From: an uncultured Clostridia bacterium | GTDB lineage: Bacteria; Bacillota; Clostridia; Christensenellales; Pumilibacteraceae | Reading direction: 5' to 3' | Length of the DNA: 64,000 bases | Assembly: GCA_934270565.1 (NCBI GenBank) | Contig: CAKQPR010000003.1 | Location: 62,001 to 126,000, forward strand | Notes under the pieces: model-generated | Databases searched by the model: none | What the model was told of the DNA's origin: nothing | What the model saw: the letters and a program-made list of their open reading frames with translations, nothing else | Made by a program: the position numbers and the translations under genes | Shown here: in pieces, positions 22,899 to 30,737 of the stretch | Layout: every line of letters starts with the position of its first letter | Position numbering within the stretch: the first letter of the stretch is position 1

Positions 22899-23522
22899 AT
22901 GAATCTGATTTTGTTAGGCGCACCCGGTGCGGGTAAGGGAACTCAGGCGGTCCGTATCGCCGAAAAATATTCCGTTCCCCATATCTCCACGGGCGACATT
23001 TTCCGTAAAAACATCAAAGAGCAAACCCCTATCGGCGTTATCGCCAAGTCGTATATCGACCGCGGCGAGCTCGTTCCCGACGAAGTCACCGTCGAAATCG
23101 TCCGCCTTCGCTTAGCCGAACCGGACTGTAAAAACGGTTATCTTCTCGACGGTTTCCCGCGCACCATCGCGCAAGCCGAAGCCCTCGACAAAATCGCGGA
23201 CATTGAAACGGTTATAAACATCGACGTCGATCTCGACGCTCTTTCCGAAAGACTTTGCGGCAGACGCGTCTGCGGCAAGTGCGGCGAAAGCTATCACGTT
23301 TCCACCAAAAAGGACGATAAATGCGACAAATGCGGCAGCGATCTTATCCATCGCGACGACGATAAACCCGAAACGGTCAATTCCCGCCTCGACGTTTACG
23401 TCAAATCCACCGCGCCTCTTATCGATTATTACTCGAAACAGGGCAAGCTCGTTTCGGTAAACGGTATGAAGAAAATCGAAGAAGTTTTCGAGGAAATTTC
23501 CGAGGCTCTCGACAGAAAATGA
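22899..23522 (+). CDS. adk: Adenylate kinase, zinc-LID type
   Basis: 207 residues. P-loop GAPGAGKGTQ at residues 7-16 and GYLLDGFPRT in the middle. The LID carries two CxxC pairs (CGKC...CDKC), the zinc-binding form common in Gram-positive bacteria. It converts ATP plus AMP to two ADP. Start follows AAAGAGGAG. It overlaps map by 4 bases. Confidence 0.98.
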   Translation: MNLILLGAPGAGKGTQAVRIAEKYSVPHISTGDIFRKNIKEQTPIGVIAKSYIDRGELVPDEVTVEIVRLRLAEPDCKNGYLLDGFPRTIAQAEALDKIADIETVINIDVDLDALSERLCGRRVCGKCGESYHVSTKKDDKCDKCGSDLIHRDDDKPETVNSRLDVYVKSTAPLIDYYSKQGKLVSVNGMKKIEEVFEEISEALDRK

Positions 23523-24268
23523 TCCCCTGTATTGTAAACCCGATCGAACTTAATAAAATGCGCCGCGCGTGCAAGGTTACGGGCGACGTGCTCAAAATGA
23601 TCGAAGAGTATATAAAACCCGGCGTTACCACGCTCGAGCTCGATACGATCATCGAGAAGTTTATCCGCGATCAGGGTTGTACTCCGAATTTCAAACATCT
23701 TTACGGTTTCCCCAACTCCGCATGTATCTCGATCGACGACGTGGTCGTCCACGGTATTCCGTCCGATCGCAGACTCGAGGAAGGCGAAATCGTCAGCATC
23801 GACGTAGGAGCGGCTTACGGCGGCTTCAACGGCGACGCGGCGCGGACTTTCCCCGTCGGGAAAATCTCCGCCGAAAAACAACGCCTTATCGACGTCACGC
23901 GCGAGAGTTTCTTCAAAGGTATCGCGCAGGCGCGTGCGGGCAAACGCCTCGGCGACGTCAGCCACGCCATTCAGACCCACGTCGAACAAAACGGCTTCTC
24001 GGTCGTTCGCGTCATGACGGGGCACGGCATCGGCAGACACGTCCACGAAGAACCGAACATTCCGAATTTCGGTCAGGCGGGAAGCGGAGTTCTGCTTCGC
24101 TCGGGCTACACGCTCGCCATCGAGCCTATGGTAAATATGGGCGACTATCGCGTTTCGATCGACCGTCACGACGGCTGGACTTGCCGCACGGCCGACGGAA
24201 AACCGAGCGCTCATTACGAAAATACCATACTTGTTACGGGGAACGAGCCCGAAATATTAACAATTTAG
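23519..24268 (+). CDS. map: Methionine aminopeptidase, type I
   Basis: 249 residues. The pita-bread fold ligands are visible: the two aspartates in SIDVGAAYGGFNGDAA, the histidine in MTGHGIGRHVHEEP, and glutamates in LAIEPMV and YENTILVT. Removes the initiator methionine. The start overlaps the adk stop (ATGA), as is common in this gene pair. Confidence 0.98.
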   Translation: MIPCIVNPIELNKMRRACKVTGDVLKMIEEYIKPGVTTLELDTIIEKFIRDQGCTPNFKHLYGFPNSACISIDDVVVHGIPSDRRLEEGEIVSIDVGAAYGGFNGDAARTFPVGKISAEKQRLIDVTRESFFKGIAQARAGKRLGDVSHAIQTHVEQNGFSVVRVMTGHGIGRHVHEEPNIPNFGQAGSGVLLRSGYTLAIEPMVNMGDYRVSIDRHDGWTCRTADGKPSAHYENTILVTGNEPEILTI

Positions 24269-24278
24269 TTCAAAACAG

Positions 24279-24308
24279 TTTACAAACCCATACAAAATAT
24301 GTTATAAT
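24279..24308 (+). promoter_or_regulatory. Internal promoter ahead of the KOW protein/infA genes
   Basis: TTTACA (24279-24284), 18-base spacer, TATAAT (24303-24308), in the only sizeable gap after map. It would allow infA, rpmJ and the alpha operon to be expressed apart from the upstream genes. Confidence 0.7.
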
Positions 24309-24340
24309 AATTTGTGCGGTTTGTTAAAGAAGGTGTGCGC

Positions 24341-24568
24341 GTGAAAGAGGGTACGATCGTAAAAAGTCTCAAAGGTCACGACGAAGGTCGCGTTTACGCG
24401 GTCGTCGCGACGGCGGGCAACGACTTCGTTCTCCTTTGCGACGGGAAGTATCGCAAGCTCGATAACCCCAAGCAAAAGCGCGTGAAACACCTCGAAGTTT
24501 TATGCGAAACCGAGTTTCCGTCGGAGCTCAACGACAAAAAACTCAGAGAAATTTGTAAGAACCGTTAA
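24341..24568 (+). CDS. KOW-domain RNA-binding protein (L14e-like)
   Basis: 75 residues from the GTG at 24341, seven bases behind AAGAAGG. A GTG at 24314 is in frame but lies at the predicted transcription start. The KOW motif is at the N-terminus (KEGTIVKSLKGHDEGRVYAVV), followed by FVLLCDGKYRKLDNPKQKR. Short KOW proteins of this kind sit between map and infA in many clostridia. They resemble the N-terminal part of archaeal L14e. RNA or ribosome binding is expected from the fold; the precise role is not established. Confidence 0.9.
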   Translation: MKEGTIVKSLKGHDEGRVYAVVATAGNDFVLLCDGKYRKLDNPKQKRVKHLEVLCETEFPSELNDKKLREICKNR

Positions 24569-24580
24569 TTTGGAGGTAAT

Positions 24581-24802
24581 ATGCCGAAAGACGATAACAT
24601 CGAAGCGGAAGGCACCGTTGTAGAGTGCCTGCGCAACGCCACCTTTAAGGTAAAACTTGCCAACGGATATATCGTTACTTGCACCATTTCGGGCAAGATC
24701 CGTATGCATTACATCAAGATCCTCGAAGGCGACACCGTTAAAATCGAAATGTCTCCCTACGACATATCCAAAGGCAGAATCACTTACAGAAACAAGAATT
24801 AA
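24581..24802 (+). CDS. infA: Translation initiation factor IF-1
   Basis: 73 residues, the standard length. OB fold with IEAEGTVVECLRNATFKVKL and the conserved HYIKILEGDTVKIEMSPYD, RITYRNK tail. IF-1 occupies the A site during initiation. Preceded by TGGAGGT. Confidence 0.98.
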   Translation: MPKDDNIEAEGTVVECLRNATFKVKLANGYIVTCTISGKIRMHYIKILEGDTVKIEMSPYDISKGRITYRNKN

Positions 24803-24813
24803 AGGAGTTTATT

Positions 24814-24930
24814 ATGAAAGTCAGATCTTCGGTTAAGCCCATGTGCGACAAGTGCAAAGTCATCAAGCGCCACGGCAAAGTAATGGTTATCTGCTCCAAG
24901 TACCCCAACCATAAGCAGAGACAAGGTTAA
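24814..24930 (+). CDS. rpmJ: 50S ribosomal protein L36
   Basis: 38 residues (MKVRSSVKPMCDKCKVIKRH and on to QRQG), stop at 24928-24930. The zinc ligands Cys11, Cys14, Cys27 and His33 are all present, so it is the zinc-binding form. AAAGGAG lies upstream. Confidence 0.97.
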   Translation: MKVRSSVKPMCDKCKVIKRHGKVMVICSKYPNHKQRQG

Positions 24931-24974
24931 TAGTTCCCGTGTCCGGTAAGGTAATTCGGGATATACGACGAGAG

Positions 24975-25011
24975 TGCGTCCGGAAAACGTAAGGTTTTCG
25001 GGTGCGCTTTT
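24975..25011 (+). terminator. Hairpin with T-run between rpmJ and rpsM
   Basis: GCGTCCGGAAAAC (976-988) pairs with GTTTTCGGGTGCGC (24994-25007), followed by TTTT. It could attenuate transcription from the infA segment into the rpsM segment. The 200-base gap between rpmJ and rpsM shows no clear promoter. Confidence 0.5.
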
Positions 25012-25131
25012 GGGCGTTTATTTACGTTTTGATCGTAAAAATACCCGCGTCGCGCTCTTTCGCTTACATTCCAAAGCGGAACAACGCGCCGTTTAACATA
25101 TTTCATCTAAAATTTTCAAGGAGAAAAAACT

Positions 25132-25509
25132 GTGGCAAGAATAGCAGGTATTGATTTGCCGAGAGAAAAGCGCGTCGAAATCGGGCTTACTTATATCTAC
25201 GGCATCGGCAGACCTATGGCAAACAAGATTTTACAGGCAACCGGCGTAAGCCCCGACGTTCGCGTCAAGGACCTCACCGAGGAGCAGGAAAACGCCCTCA
25301 GAACTTATATCGAGCATAACGTTGTGGTCGAAGGCGACCTTCACCGCGAAGTGGCGCTCAATATCAAGCGTCTTATGGAGATCGGTTGCTATCGCGGCGT
25401 GCGTCACCGCAAAGGACTCCCCGTCCGCGGTCAGAGCACCAAGCAGAACGCGCGTACCAGAAAGGGTCCGAAGCGCACCGTCGGACGCGCCAAGAAGGCG
25501 ACTAAGTAG
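25132..25509 (+). CDS. rpsM: 30S ribosomal protein S13
   Basis: 125 residues, starting at a GTG (25132) behind AAGGAG. S13 begins MARIAGIDLPREKRVEIGL and ends with the basic tail TRKGPKRTVGRAKKATK. The head protein contacts P-site tRNA and S19. The GTG start is unusual among the ribosomal genes here, which otherwise use ATG. Confidence 0.97.
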   Translation: MARIAGIDLPREKRVEIGLTYIYGIGRPMANKILQATGVSPDVRVKDLTEEQENALRTYIEHNVVVEGDLHREVALNIKRLMEIGCYRGVRHRKGLPVRGQSTKQNARTRKGPKRTVGRAKKATK

Positions 25510-25520
25510 GAGATACGATT

Positions 25521-25907
25521 ATGGCAGTTAAAAAGACTACTAAGAAAAGAGTAACCAAAAACATCGACAAGGGTCAGTGTCATATCCACGCGTCGTTCAA
25601 CAACACGCTTATCACCTTCACCGACGAGCAGGGCAATGCGATTTCGGCTTGCAGCGCAGGCGCGCTCGGCTTCCGCGGCTCGAGAAAAAGTACCCCCTTT
25701 GCGGCTCAGCAGGCTTGCGAAAAAGCCGCTCAGCTCGCAAAAGAGCACGGACTTCGCAGCGTAGAAGTTTTCGTCAAGGGCCCGGGTTCGGGACGCGAAT
25801 CCACCATCCGCGCGCTCGAAACCGTAGGTATCGCCGTCACCGCGATCACCGACGTGAGTCCCATTCCGCACAACGGTTGCAGACCGCCCAAGCGTAGAAG
25901 AGTTTAA
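25521..25907 (+). CDS. rpsK: 30S ribosomal protein S11
   Basis: 128 residues. Platform protein with HIHASFNNTLITFTD and the C-terminal PIPHNGCRPPKRRRV, near-universal in bacteria. Eleven bases after rpsM. Confidence 0.98.
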   Translation: MAVKKTTKKRVTKNIDKGQCHIHASFNNTLITFTDEQGNAISACSAGALGFRGSRKSTPFAAQQACEKAAQLAKEHGLRSVEVFVKGPGSGRESTIRALETVGIAVTAITDVSPIPHNGCRPPKRRRV

Positions 25908-25921
25908 GGAGATTTTCGATT

Positions 25922-26542
25922 ATGGCTAAATATACTAACGCAGATTGCAAGCTTTGCCGCAGAGAGGGCGCTAAGCTCTTCCTCAAAGGCGAGCGTTGCA
26001 CCACCAAGAAATGCGCTATGGAGAAACGCCCCGTCGCCCCCGGCATGCACGGCGTTACCCGTAAAAAAGCAAGCGAATACAACGTTCAGCTTCGCGAGAA
26101 GCAGAAGGTTAAACGCGCTTACGGACTTCTGGAGAAGCAGTTCCACGCTTACTACGTCGAGGCAGAACGCCTCCGCGGCGTAACCGGCGAAAATATGCTC
26201 GCGCTTATCGAAAAGCGTCTCGACAACGTCGTTTACCGTATGGGTATCGGTTCGAGCCGCGCTCAGAGCCGCCAGATCGTCAACCACGGTCTCATTTGCG
26301 TCAACGGCAAGTGCATCGATATTCCTTCCTACGAAGTCAAAGCCGGCGATACCATTTCTGTAAAGGAGAATAAGAAGGATAACGCTCTTTTCAAAGAGCT
26401 TCGCGGTGCAAAGATCGTAATGCCCAAGTGGGTTGAGTTCGACACCGAAAGCTTTACCGGTAAGGTTCTCGATAACCCCAAACGCGAGGATATCGACCTT
26501 AACATCAACGAGCAGCTTATCATCGAGTTGTATTCGAAGTAA
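25922..26542 (+). CDS. rpsD: 30S ribosomal protein S4
   Basis: 206 residues. The N-terminus has a four-cysteine zinc site (CKLCRREG, then CTTKKC). The S4 RNA-binding domain follows (RLDNVVYRMGIGSSRAQSRQ, GLICVNGK). S4 nucleates 30S assembly and can regulate the alpha operon. Location between rpsK and rpoA is typical of clostridia; in bacilli rpsD stands elsewhere. Confidence 0.98.
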   Translation: MAKYTNADCKLCRREGAKLFLKGERCTTKKCAMEKRPVAPGMHGVTRKKASEYNVQLREKQKVKRAYGLLEKQFHAYYVEAERLRGVTGENMLALIEKRLDNVVYRMGIGSSRAQSRQIVNHGLICVNGKCIDIPSYEVKAGDTISVKENKKDNALFKELRGAKIVMPKWVEFDTESFTGKVLDNPKREDIDLNINEQLIIELYSK

Positions 26543-26582
26543 TAAGCGCTCCGCTAAGTAATCAATAAGGAGATAATTTAAT

Positions 26583-27536
26583 ATGATGGAAATCGAAACG
26601 CCGAAAATCACTTTGGAGGAAAGCGCAGACAACCGCTCGGGTAGATTCGTCGTCGAGCCGCTCGAACGCGGTTACGGTATCACCCTCGGCAACGCTCTTC
26701 GCAGAGTTCTTCTGTCCGCTCTTCCCGGTACCGCAGTGGTTGGCGTAAGCATCGAGGGCGTCGCTCACGAATTCTCGACCATTAAGGGCGTGAAAGAGGA
26801 CGTCGCGGAAATCATTCTCAACCTTAAAGGGCTTAACCTTAAAGCGGAGTACTCGGATAAGAGCATCAAAAAAACTCTCAAAATCGAGAGAAAAACCCCG
26901 GGAATCGTCACCGCCGCCGATATCGAGCGCGACCCCGAGATCACCGTTCTCAACCCCGATCTGTACATCTGTACTCTCGACGAGGGCGCGGTATTCAATA
27001 TGGAAATGACGGTCGGTTCGGGCAGAGGTTACGTCGTCGCAAAAAACAACGTCGACCCCACCAAACCCATCGGCTATATTCCCATCGATTCGATCTTTAC
27101 CCCCGTCAAAGCGGCTTCCTACAGCGTAGAGTCCGCGCGCGTGGGCGAAAGCATCGATTACGACAAGCTTATTTTGGAGGTCAAAACGGACGGCTCGCTG
27201 TCCGCTAAGGAAGTTCTCTCGCTGTCCGCTAAGGCTATCGGCGAGTACGTCAAGCTTTTCGTAGACCTCTCCGACACCTTCTCCGGCACGACGATCCTCG
27301 TCAGCAGCGAAGGCGACAAGCACACCAGAATTCTTGAAATGAGCATCGAGGAAATGGATCTTTCCGTCCGCAGCTACAACTGCCTCAAACGCGCGGGAAT
27401 CCACACCGTAGAGGATCTGACCAAGAAAAGCGAAGACGATATGTTGAAGGTCAGAAACCTTGGCAGAAAGAGCCTCGACGAGGTCATTGCCAAACTTCGC
27501 AGCTACGGTTTCGACCTCAGAAGCAATGAAGATTAG
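26583..27536 (+). CDS. rpoA: RNA polymerase alpha subunit
   Basis: 317 residues. N-terminal dimerisation domain with FVVEPLERGYGITLGNALRR; the C-terminal domain (about 245-317) with NCLKRAGIHTVEDL and VRNLGRKSLDEV binds UP elements and activators. The start is the first of two adjacent ATG codons at 26583, with AAGGAG upstream. Confidence 0.98.
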   Translation: MMEIETPKITLEESADNRSGRFVVEPLERGYGITLGNALRRVLLSALPGTAVVGVSIEGVAHEFSTIKGVKEDVAEIILNLKGLNLKAEYSDKSIKKTLKIERKTPGIVTAADIERDPEITVLNPDLYICTLDEGAVFNMEMTVGSGRGYVVAKNNVDPTKPIGYIPIDSIFTPVKAASYSVESARVGESIDYDKLILEVKTDGSLSAKEVLSLSAKAIGEYVKLFVDLSDTFSGTTILVSSEGDKHTRILEMSIEEMDLSVRSYNCLKRAGIHTVEDLTKKSEDDMLKVRNLGRKSLDEVIAKLRSYGFDLRSNED

Positions 27537-27545
27537 GAGGACATT

Positions 27546-28058
27546 ATGGCATTACAGAGAAAGTTAGGCAGACCTACCGACCAGAGAGAGGCGCTGCTGA
27601 GAAATCAGGTTACGGAGCTCCTTTGGAACGGTAAGATCGAGACCACCGACGCTCGCGCCAAGGAAGTCGCAAGAATTGCCGAAAAGCTGCTCACCGTAGC
27701 TATCGATACCTATACCGACACCGTTAAGAAAATCGAAACCCGTAAAAACGACAAGGGTCAGGAAATCAAAGTCGAGCTCGTCAACGACGGTCCCAAAAAG
27801 CTCGCCGCTCGTCGCAAGATCATGGGCAGCGTGTACGACCTTCAGGAGCAGAGACAGGAAAAGGAAACTAAAGCCAACTTCCGCGCTCGCACCGAGAATA
27901 TCCGTCACCCCCTCGTCGAGAAGATTTTCAACGAGTACGCTCCCAAGTACGCTCAGCGCGCTAAGGAACTCGGTCAGAAGGGCGGTTATACCCGTATCAT
28001 CAAGCTCGGCACCCGCCGCGGCGACGCTGCCGAAACCGTAATTATCGAGTTGGTTTAA
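27546..28058 (+). CDS. rplQ: 50S ribosomal protein L17 with internal insertions
   Basis: 170 residues, compared with about 115-130 in most bacteria. The N-terminus (QRKLGRPTDQREALLRNQV) and C-terminus (GGYTRIIKLGTRRGDAAE) are canonical. The extra length is charged sequence at about 60-80 (KKIETRKNDKGQEIKVELVN) and about 95-120 (DLQEQRQEKETKANFRARTE). L17 lies near the tunnel exit. It is the last gene of the supercluster. Confidence 0.97.
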   Translation: MALQRKLGRPTDQREALLRNQVTELLWNGKIETTDARAKEVARIAEKLLTVAIDTYTDTVKKIETRKNDKGQEIKVELVNDGPKKLAARRKIMGSVYDLQEQRQEKETKANFRARTENIRHPLVEKIFNEYAPKYAQRAKELGQKGGYTRIIKLGTRRGDAAETVIIELV

Positions 28059-28095
28059 TCACCCCGATAACCCGCGGCTTTTAACGCGAATCAAC

Positions 28096-28133
28096 AAAAA
28101 AGGAACGACAACGCTTTGTTGCCGCTCCTTTTT
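28096..28133 (+). terminator. Terminator of the ribosomal supercluster
   Basis: AAAAAGGAACGACAAC pairs with GTTGCCGCTCCTTTTT (one mismatch region), ending in a T-run. It lies 38 bases after the rplQ stop. Confidence 0.85.
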
Positions 28134-28140
28134 CTGTTTA

Positions 28141-28665
28141 AATACAAAGCAGGCAGGGAGCCCCTGCGGGCAGGTCGGCTACGCCCGTACTTACTTTTGA
28201 TAGAACACAGGTAGGGTCGGACGCCCTCGTCCGACGGTGAGCCACCGTTGGCAAGTCGGCTACGCCCGTATTTACTATCGACAGAGCGTGGTAGGGGCGT
28301 TTCTCGTCCACCCGAAGGTATATCGTGTGCGTGCAACGATACTTTGGAGGGCGTAAAATTGTTTCGGTAGGGCGGGACGCCCTCGTCCCGCCGCCCAACC
28401 TTGCGAAACGGTATTTCGCCACGTCATCTCGAGCGAAGTCGAGAGATCTCGCGGGAGCGAATACGAACGTTGCGGAACGGTACGTTTCAAATACCTGTCC
28501 GCGGTATTAAGTTATGCGGCGGTCCGAGGGCGAACCGCCCTACCGTCGGCAAAAGCCGACATTATAAGGTCGAAAAGGTTGTAGCAGAGAGAGTATCGGC
28601 GGACAACCGCAGGGGATTTCTCCACTACGTTCGGGTTTACACCCTCACTTTGGTCGAAATTACAT
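28141..28665. repeat. Mosaic repeat block after rplQ
   Basis: Contains R6-type units (GGCAAGTCGGCTACGCCCGT) twice, R2-type units (GTAGGGTCGGACGCCCTCGT and GTAGGGCGGGACGCCCTCGT), an R3 variant (GTCATCTCGAGCGAAGTCGA, 28422-28460), R5 (GCGGCGGTCCGAGGGCGAAC, from 28514) and R4 (ACAACCGCAGGGGATTTCTC, from 28602). The genes that often follow rplQ in Bacillota (ecfA, ecfT, truA) are absent. From 28666 to 28810 I see no convincing gene. Confidence 0.8.
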
Positions 28666-28810
28666 TGTATAAGAATGTTGGTGATGTTATCTAAAAGTGG
28701 GGGTGTCTTGTCTGCCATTACATTTCCAACTGATTTATTACAAAAGTGGGCTGAAATCATTCTAAAGCAATGAAGATTCTCGGAATATTTACTCTGTTAA
28801 AGAGTTAAAG

Positions 28811-28839
28811 TTGACTTATTTGGTAAAATCTGGTACAAT
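28811..28839 (+). promoter_or_regulatory. Promoter of the zinc-ribbon nuclease-like gene
   Basis: TTGACT (28811-28816), 17-base spacer, TACAAT (28834-28839), 32 bases before the ATG at 28871. Confidence 0.78.
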
Positions 28840-28870
28840 AATTTAAAAACTGTATTAGAGGGATGCGCAT

Positions 28871-29881
28871 ATGAAGAAAAATTGTGTTATTTGCGGTAAA
28901 GAAGGTTATTCATATTTCCCTTTTTGCTATAAGCACTTACAAATGAAAAACGAGGGGAAAATTATTAAATGTGAAGATTGTGGGCAATGGCATTTTATCG
29001 ATGAACCTTGCCAATGTAACAGCAAGCCTCAATATACAGAATTACCAACTGAAGGGTTTAACGCTTGCGTTTCTTGTGGTGCGAGAACATCAGGATATGC
29101 GTTCTGTAGGAAGTGTTTTAATAAATACACCGAAGAAGAAATGCTCAATATGTTGAACGAAAGTAAAGTAGAATCTTTTAACATCGAAGAAGATGATGAA
29201 ATTGAAGAGACTGTCGCACCGCAAGAGAAGAAAGAAACAACATCTGACAATGATCCCGAATCAAATAATGTGGTTGTAATTGATCTGGACAGTAAATCAA
29301 AATGTATTACATGTGGCAAACAAACAGGGGGATTGCTCTTTTGCACAAGCTGTTATCATAAATATAAAAACAAAGAGTTACTGTTCAGAATAACTAATTG
29401 CACGAATGTAGAATTACTTGACGAAGATTATGAGGGGCGTTACACCTGTAAAGACGGGCACATTGTAAAAAGCAAATCCGAACGTGATATTGATAATTAT
29501 TTATTCGAGCATGGAATATCTCATGCTTACGAAAGAGAACTCCCATATGGTGCGACAGAAAAAGAAGTTCTACATCCTGATTTTTATCTTCCGAATTATT
29601 TGGGAGAGGGGAAACATGTTTATATTGAGCATTGGGGATATAATGAAAACAATATTCAATACACAAAAACGAAAAAATTCAAAATGCCGATTTATAGAAA
29701 ATTAGGTATAACTCTTATTTGTACTTACGAAAAAACGGATATGGGCAAAATTGATACGGTTTTAGACAGGAAACTCAATAAAACATTTATTGAAGTCAAT
29801 AAAATAAACTATGAAGAGACTTTGACTGAGGAAAAAAGAGAAAAACAAAAGATTAAACAATATGATGACTTGCCTTTTTAG
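28871..29881 (+). CDS. Multi-zinc-ribbon protein with PD-(D/E)XK nuclease-like domain
   Basis: 336 residues. Cysteine groups suggest four small zinc modules: Cys5/8/19, Cys34/37/47/49, Cys66/69/79/82 and Cys145/148/158/161 (e.g. CVSCGARTSGYAFCRKC). An acidic low-complexity linker (about 100-135) separates the third and fourth. Residues about 195-300 match the restriction-endonuclease-like pattern: SKSERDIDNYLFEHGI (Glu204), HPDFYLP (Asp237), then YIEHWG (Glu253). Ile/Asn/Lys-rich codons and low GC contrast with the flanking genes, so acquisition by transfer is likely. A defence or mobile-element role is plausible; neither target nor activity is shown by sequence. The third catalytic position is not the standard lysine. 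Confidence 0.75.
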   Translation: MKKNCVICGKEGYSYFPFCYKHLQMKNEGKIIKCEDCGQWHFIDEPCQCNSKPQYTELPTEGFNACVSCGARTSGYAFCRKCFNKYTEEEMLNMLNESKVESFNIEEDDEIEETVAPQEKKETTSDNDPESNNVVVIDLDSKSKCITCGKQTGGLLFCTSCYHKYKNKELLFRITNCTNVELLDEDYEGRYTCKDGHIVKSKSERDIDNYLFEHGISHAYERELPYGATEKEVLHPDFYLPNYLGEGKHVYIEHWGYNENNIQYTKTKKFKMPIYRKLGITLICTYEKTDMGKIDTVLDRKLNKTFIEVNKINYEETLTEEKREKQKIKQYDDLPF

Positions 29882-29939
29882 AGCGTATATTAAGATAGCA
29901 TAGGCTAACCGTTTTTGGCGAAAAATAAGGCGTTTTTTG

Positions 29940-29968
29940 TGGACAAAAAGCGCTATCGGTGGTATAAT
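29940..29968 (+). promoter_or_regulatory. Promoter of the ferredoxin gene
   Basis: TGGACA (29940-29945), 17-base spacer, TATAAT (29963-29968). AAAGGAG precedes the ATG at 30007. Confidence 0.75.
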
Positions 29969-30006
29969 ATAGTAAATTCAACAAAAATAAAAAGGAGATA
30001 ACTACT

Positions 30007-30177
30007 ATGGCACATCAGATCGGTGAAGAATGCATCGCTTGCGGATCGTGCGAGGCTCAGTGCCCCGTAAATGCTATTTCGCTCGGCGACGGCAAGTACG
30101 AAATCAATCCCGACGAATGCATCGATTGCGGCGCTTGCGCGGCACAATGCCCTGTCGGAGCTATTTCCGAGAAGTAA
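30007..30177 (+). CDS. 2[4Fe-4S] ferredoxin
   Basis: 56 residues. Two clusters of the form CxxCxxCxxxCP: CIACGSCEAQCPVNA and CIDCGACAAQCPVGA, the classic clostridial ferredoxin. Low-potential electron carrier in the cytoplasm for anaerobic metabolism. It would be a suitable donor to the activase at 6130, although nothing in the sequence links them directly. Single-gene unit with its own promoter and terminator. Confidence 0.96.
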   Translation: MAHQIGEECIACGSCEAQCPVNAISLGDGKYEINPDECIDCGACAAQCPVGAISEK

Positions 30178-30202
30178 TAGCGACCGGTTTAACACGGAAA
30201 AA

Positions 30203-30232
30203 GCGCGGAGCGAATTTGCCCCGCGTTTTTAT
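30203..30232 (+). terminator. Terminator of the ferredoxin gene
   Basis: GCGCGGAGC and GCCCCGCGT form a GC-rich stem around GAATTT, followed by TTTTT. Confidence 0.75.
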
Positions 30233-30246
30233 TTGCGCTAAAACGA

Positions 30247-30275
30247 TTGAGATTTTCGGCGAAGTGTGCTATAAT
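30247..30275 (+). promoter_or_regulatory. Promoter of mrnC-thyA-folA-rlmB
   Basis: TTGAGA (30247-30252), 17-base spacer, TATAAT (30270-30275). The mrnC ATG is only 10 bases past the -10, so the transcript would start at or just before the start codon. Confidence 0.78.
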
Positions 30276-30284
30276 ATCATAGAT

Positions 30285-30737
30285 ATGGACAAGGCAACGG
30301 CAAAACAGTATAACGCCGCGACTCTGGCGTTCCTCGGCGACGCGGTTTTCACGCAGTACGTTCGCGAAATGCTCGTGCGGGATCACGACGAAAAGAGCGG
30401 CGGTCTGCATAAAATCGCAAGTTCTTATGTATGCGCGCACGCTCAATCGGTCGCCTATGAAGCGATCTTGCCGTCGCTCACCGACGAGGAAGCGGACGTT
30501 GCGCGCAGAGCCCGCAACTGTCATACGTCGAGCCGTGCAAAGAACGCGATAGTGGGCGATTACCGTCGCGCCACCGCGCTCGAAGGGCTGTTCGGGTATC
30601 TGAAACTGATCGGAGACGACGCGCGACTGAACGATCTTATGGCGGTCGCGGTCAAAGCAATCGACGAAACGAGACGCCCCTATAACGCCTTATCAAACAT
30701 AAAAATCCCCGCGCAAGGAGAAAAACAATATGAGTAA
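30285..30737 (+). CDS. mrnC: Mini-ribonuclease III
   Basis: 150 residues from the ATG at 30285. RNase III catalytic-domain signature NAATLAFLGDAVFTQYVRE near the N-terminus, and NCHTSSRAKNAIVGDYRRATALEGLFGYL. It lacks the double-stranded-RNA-binding domain, as expected for MrnC, which matures 23S rRNA ends in Gram-positive bacteria. No ribosome site is seen and the promoter lies at most 10 bases upstream, which suggests a leaderless message. It overlaps thyA by 8 bases. Pairing with rlmB is common in this phylum. Confidence 0.94.
   Translation: MDKATAKQYNAATLAFLGDAVFTQYVREMLVRDHDEKSGGLHKIASSYVCAHAQSVAYEAILPSLTDEEADVARRARNCHTSSRAKNAIVGDYRRATALEGLFGYLKLIGDDARLNDLMAVAVKAIDETRRPYNALSNIKIPAQGEKQYE

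Noticed and set aside
24931..25131. Gap between rpmJ and rpsM considered as a riboswitch or small RNA
   Set aside because: Only one hairpin with a short T-run is evident. No match to a known riboswitch core.
28675..28773. Small frame reading MLSKSGGVLSAITFPTDLLQ to a stop at 28773
   Set aside because: Looks protein-like and may be the tail of a lost gene. It has no ribosome site and I cannot match it, so it is not listed as a gene.
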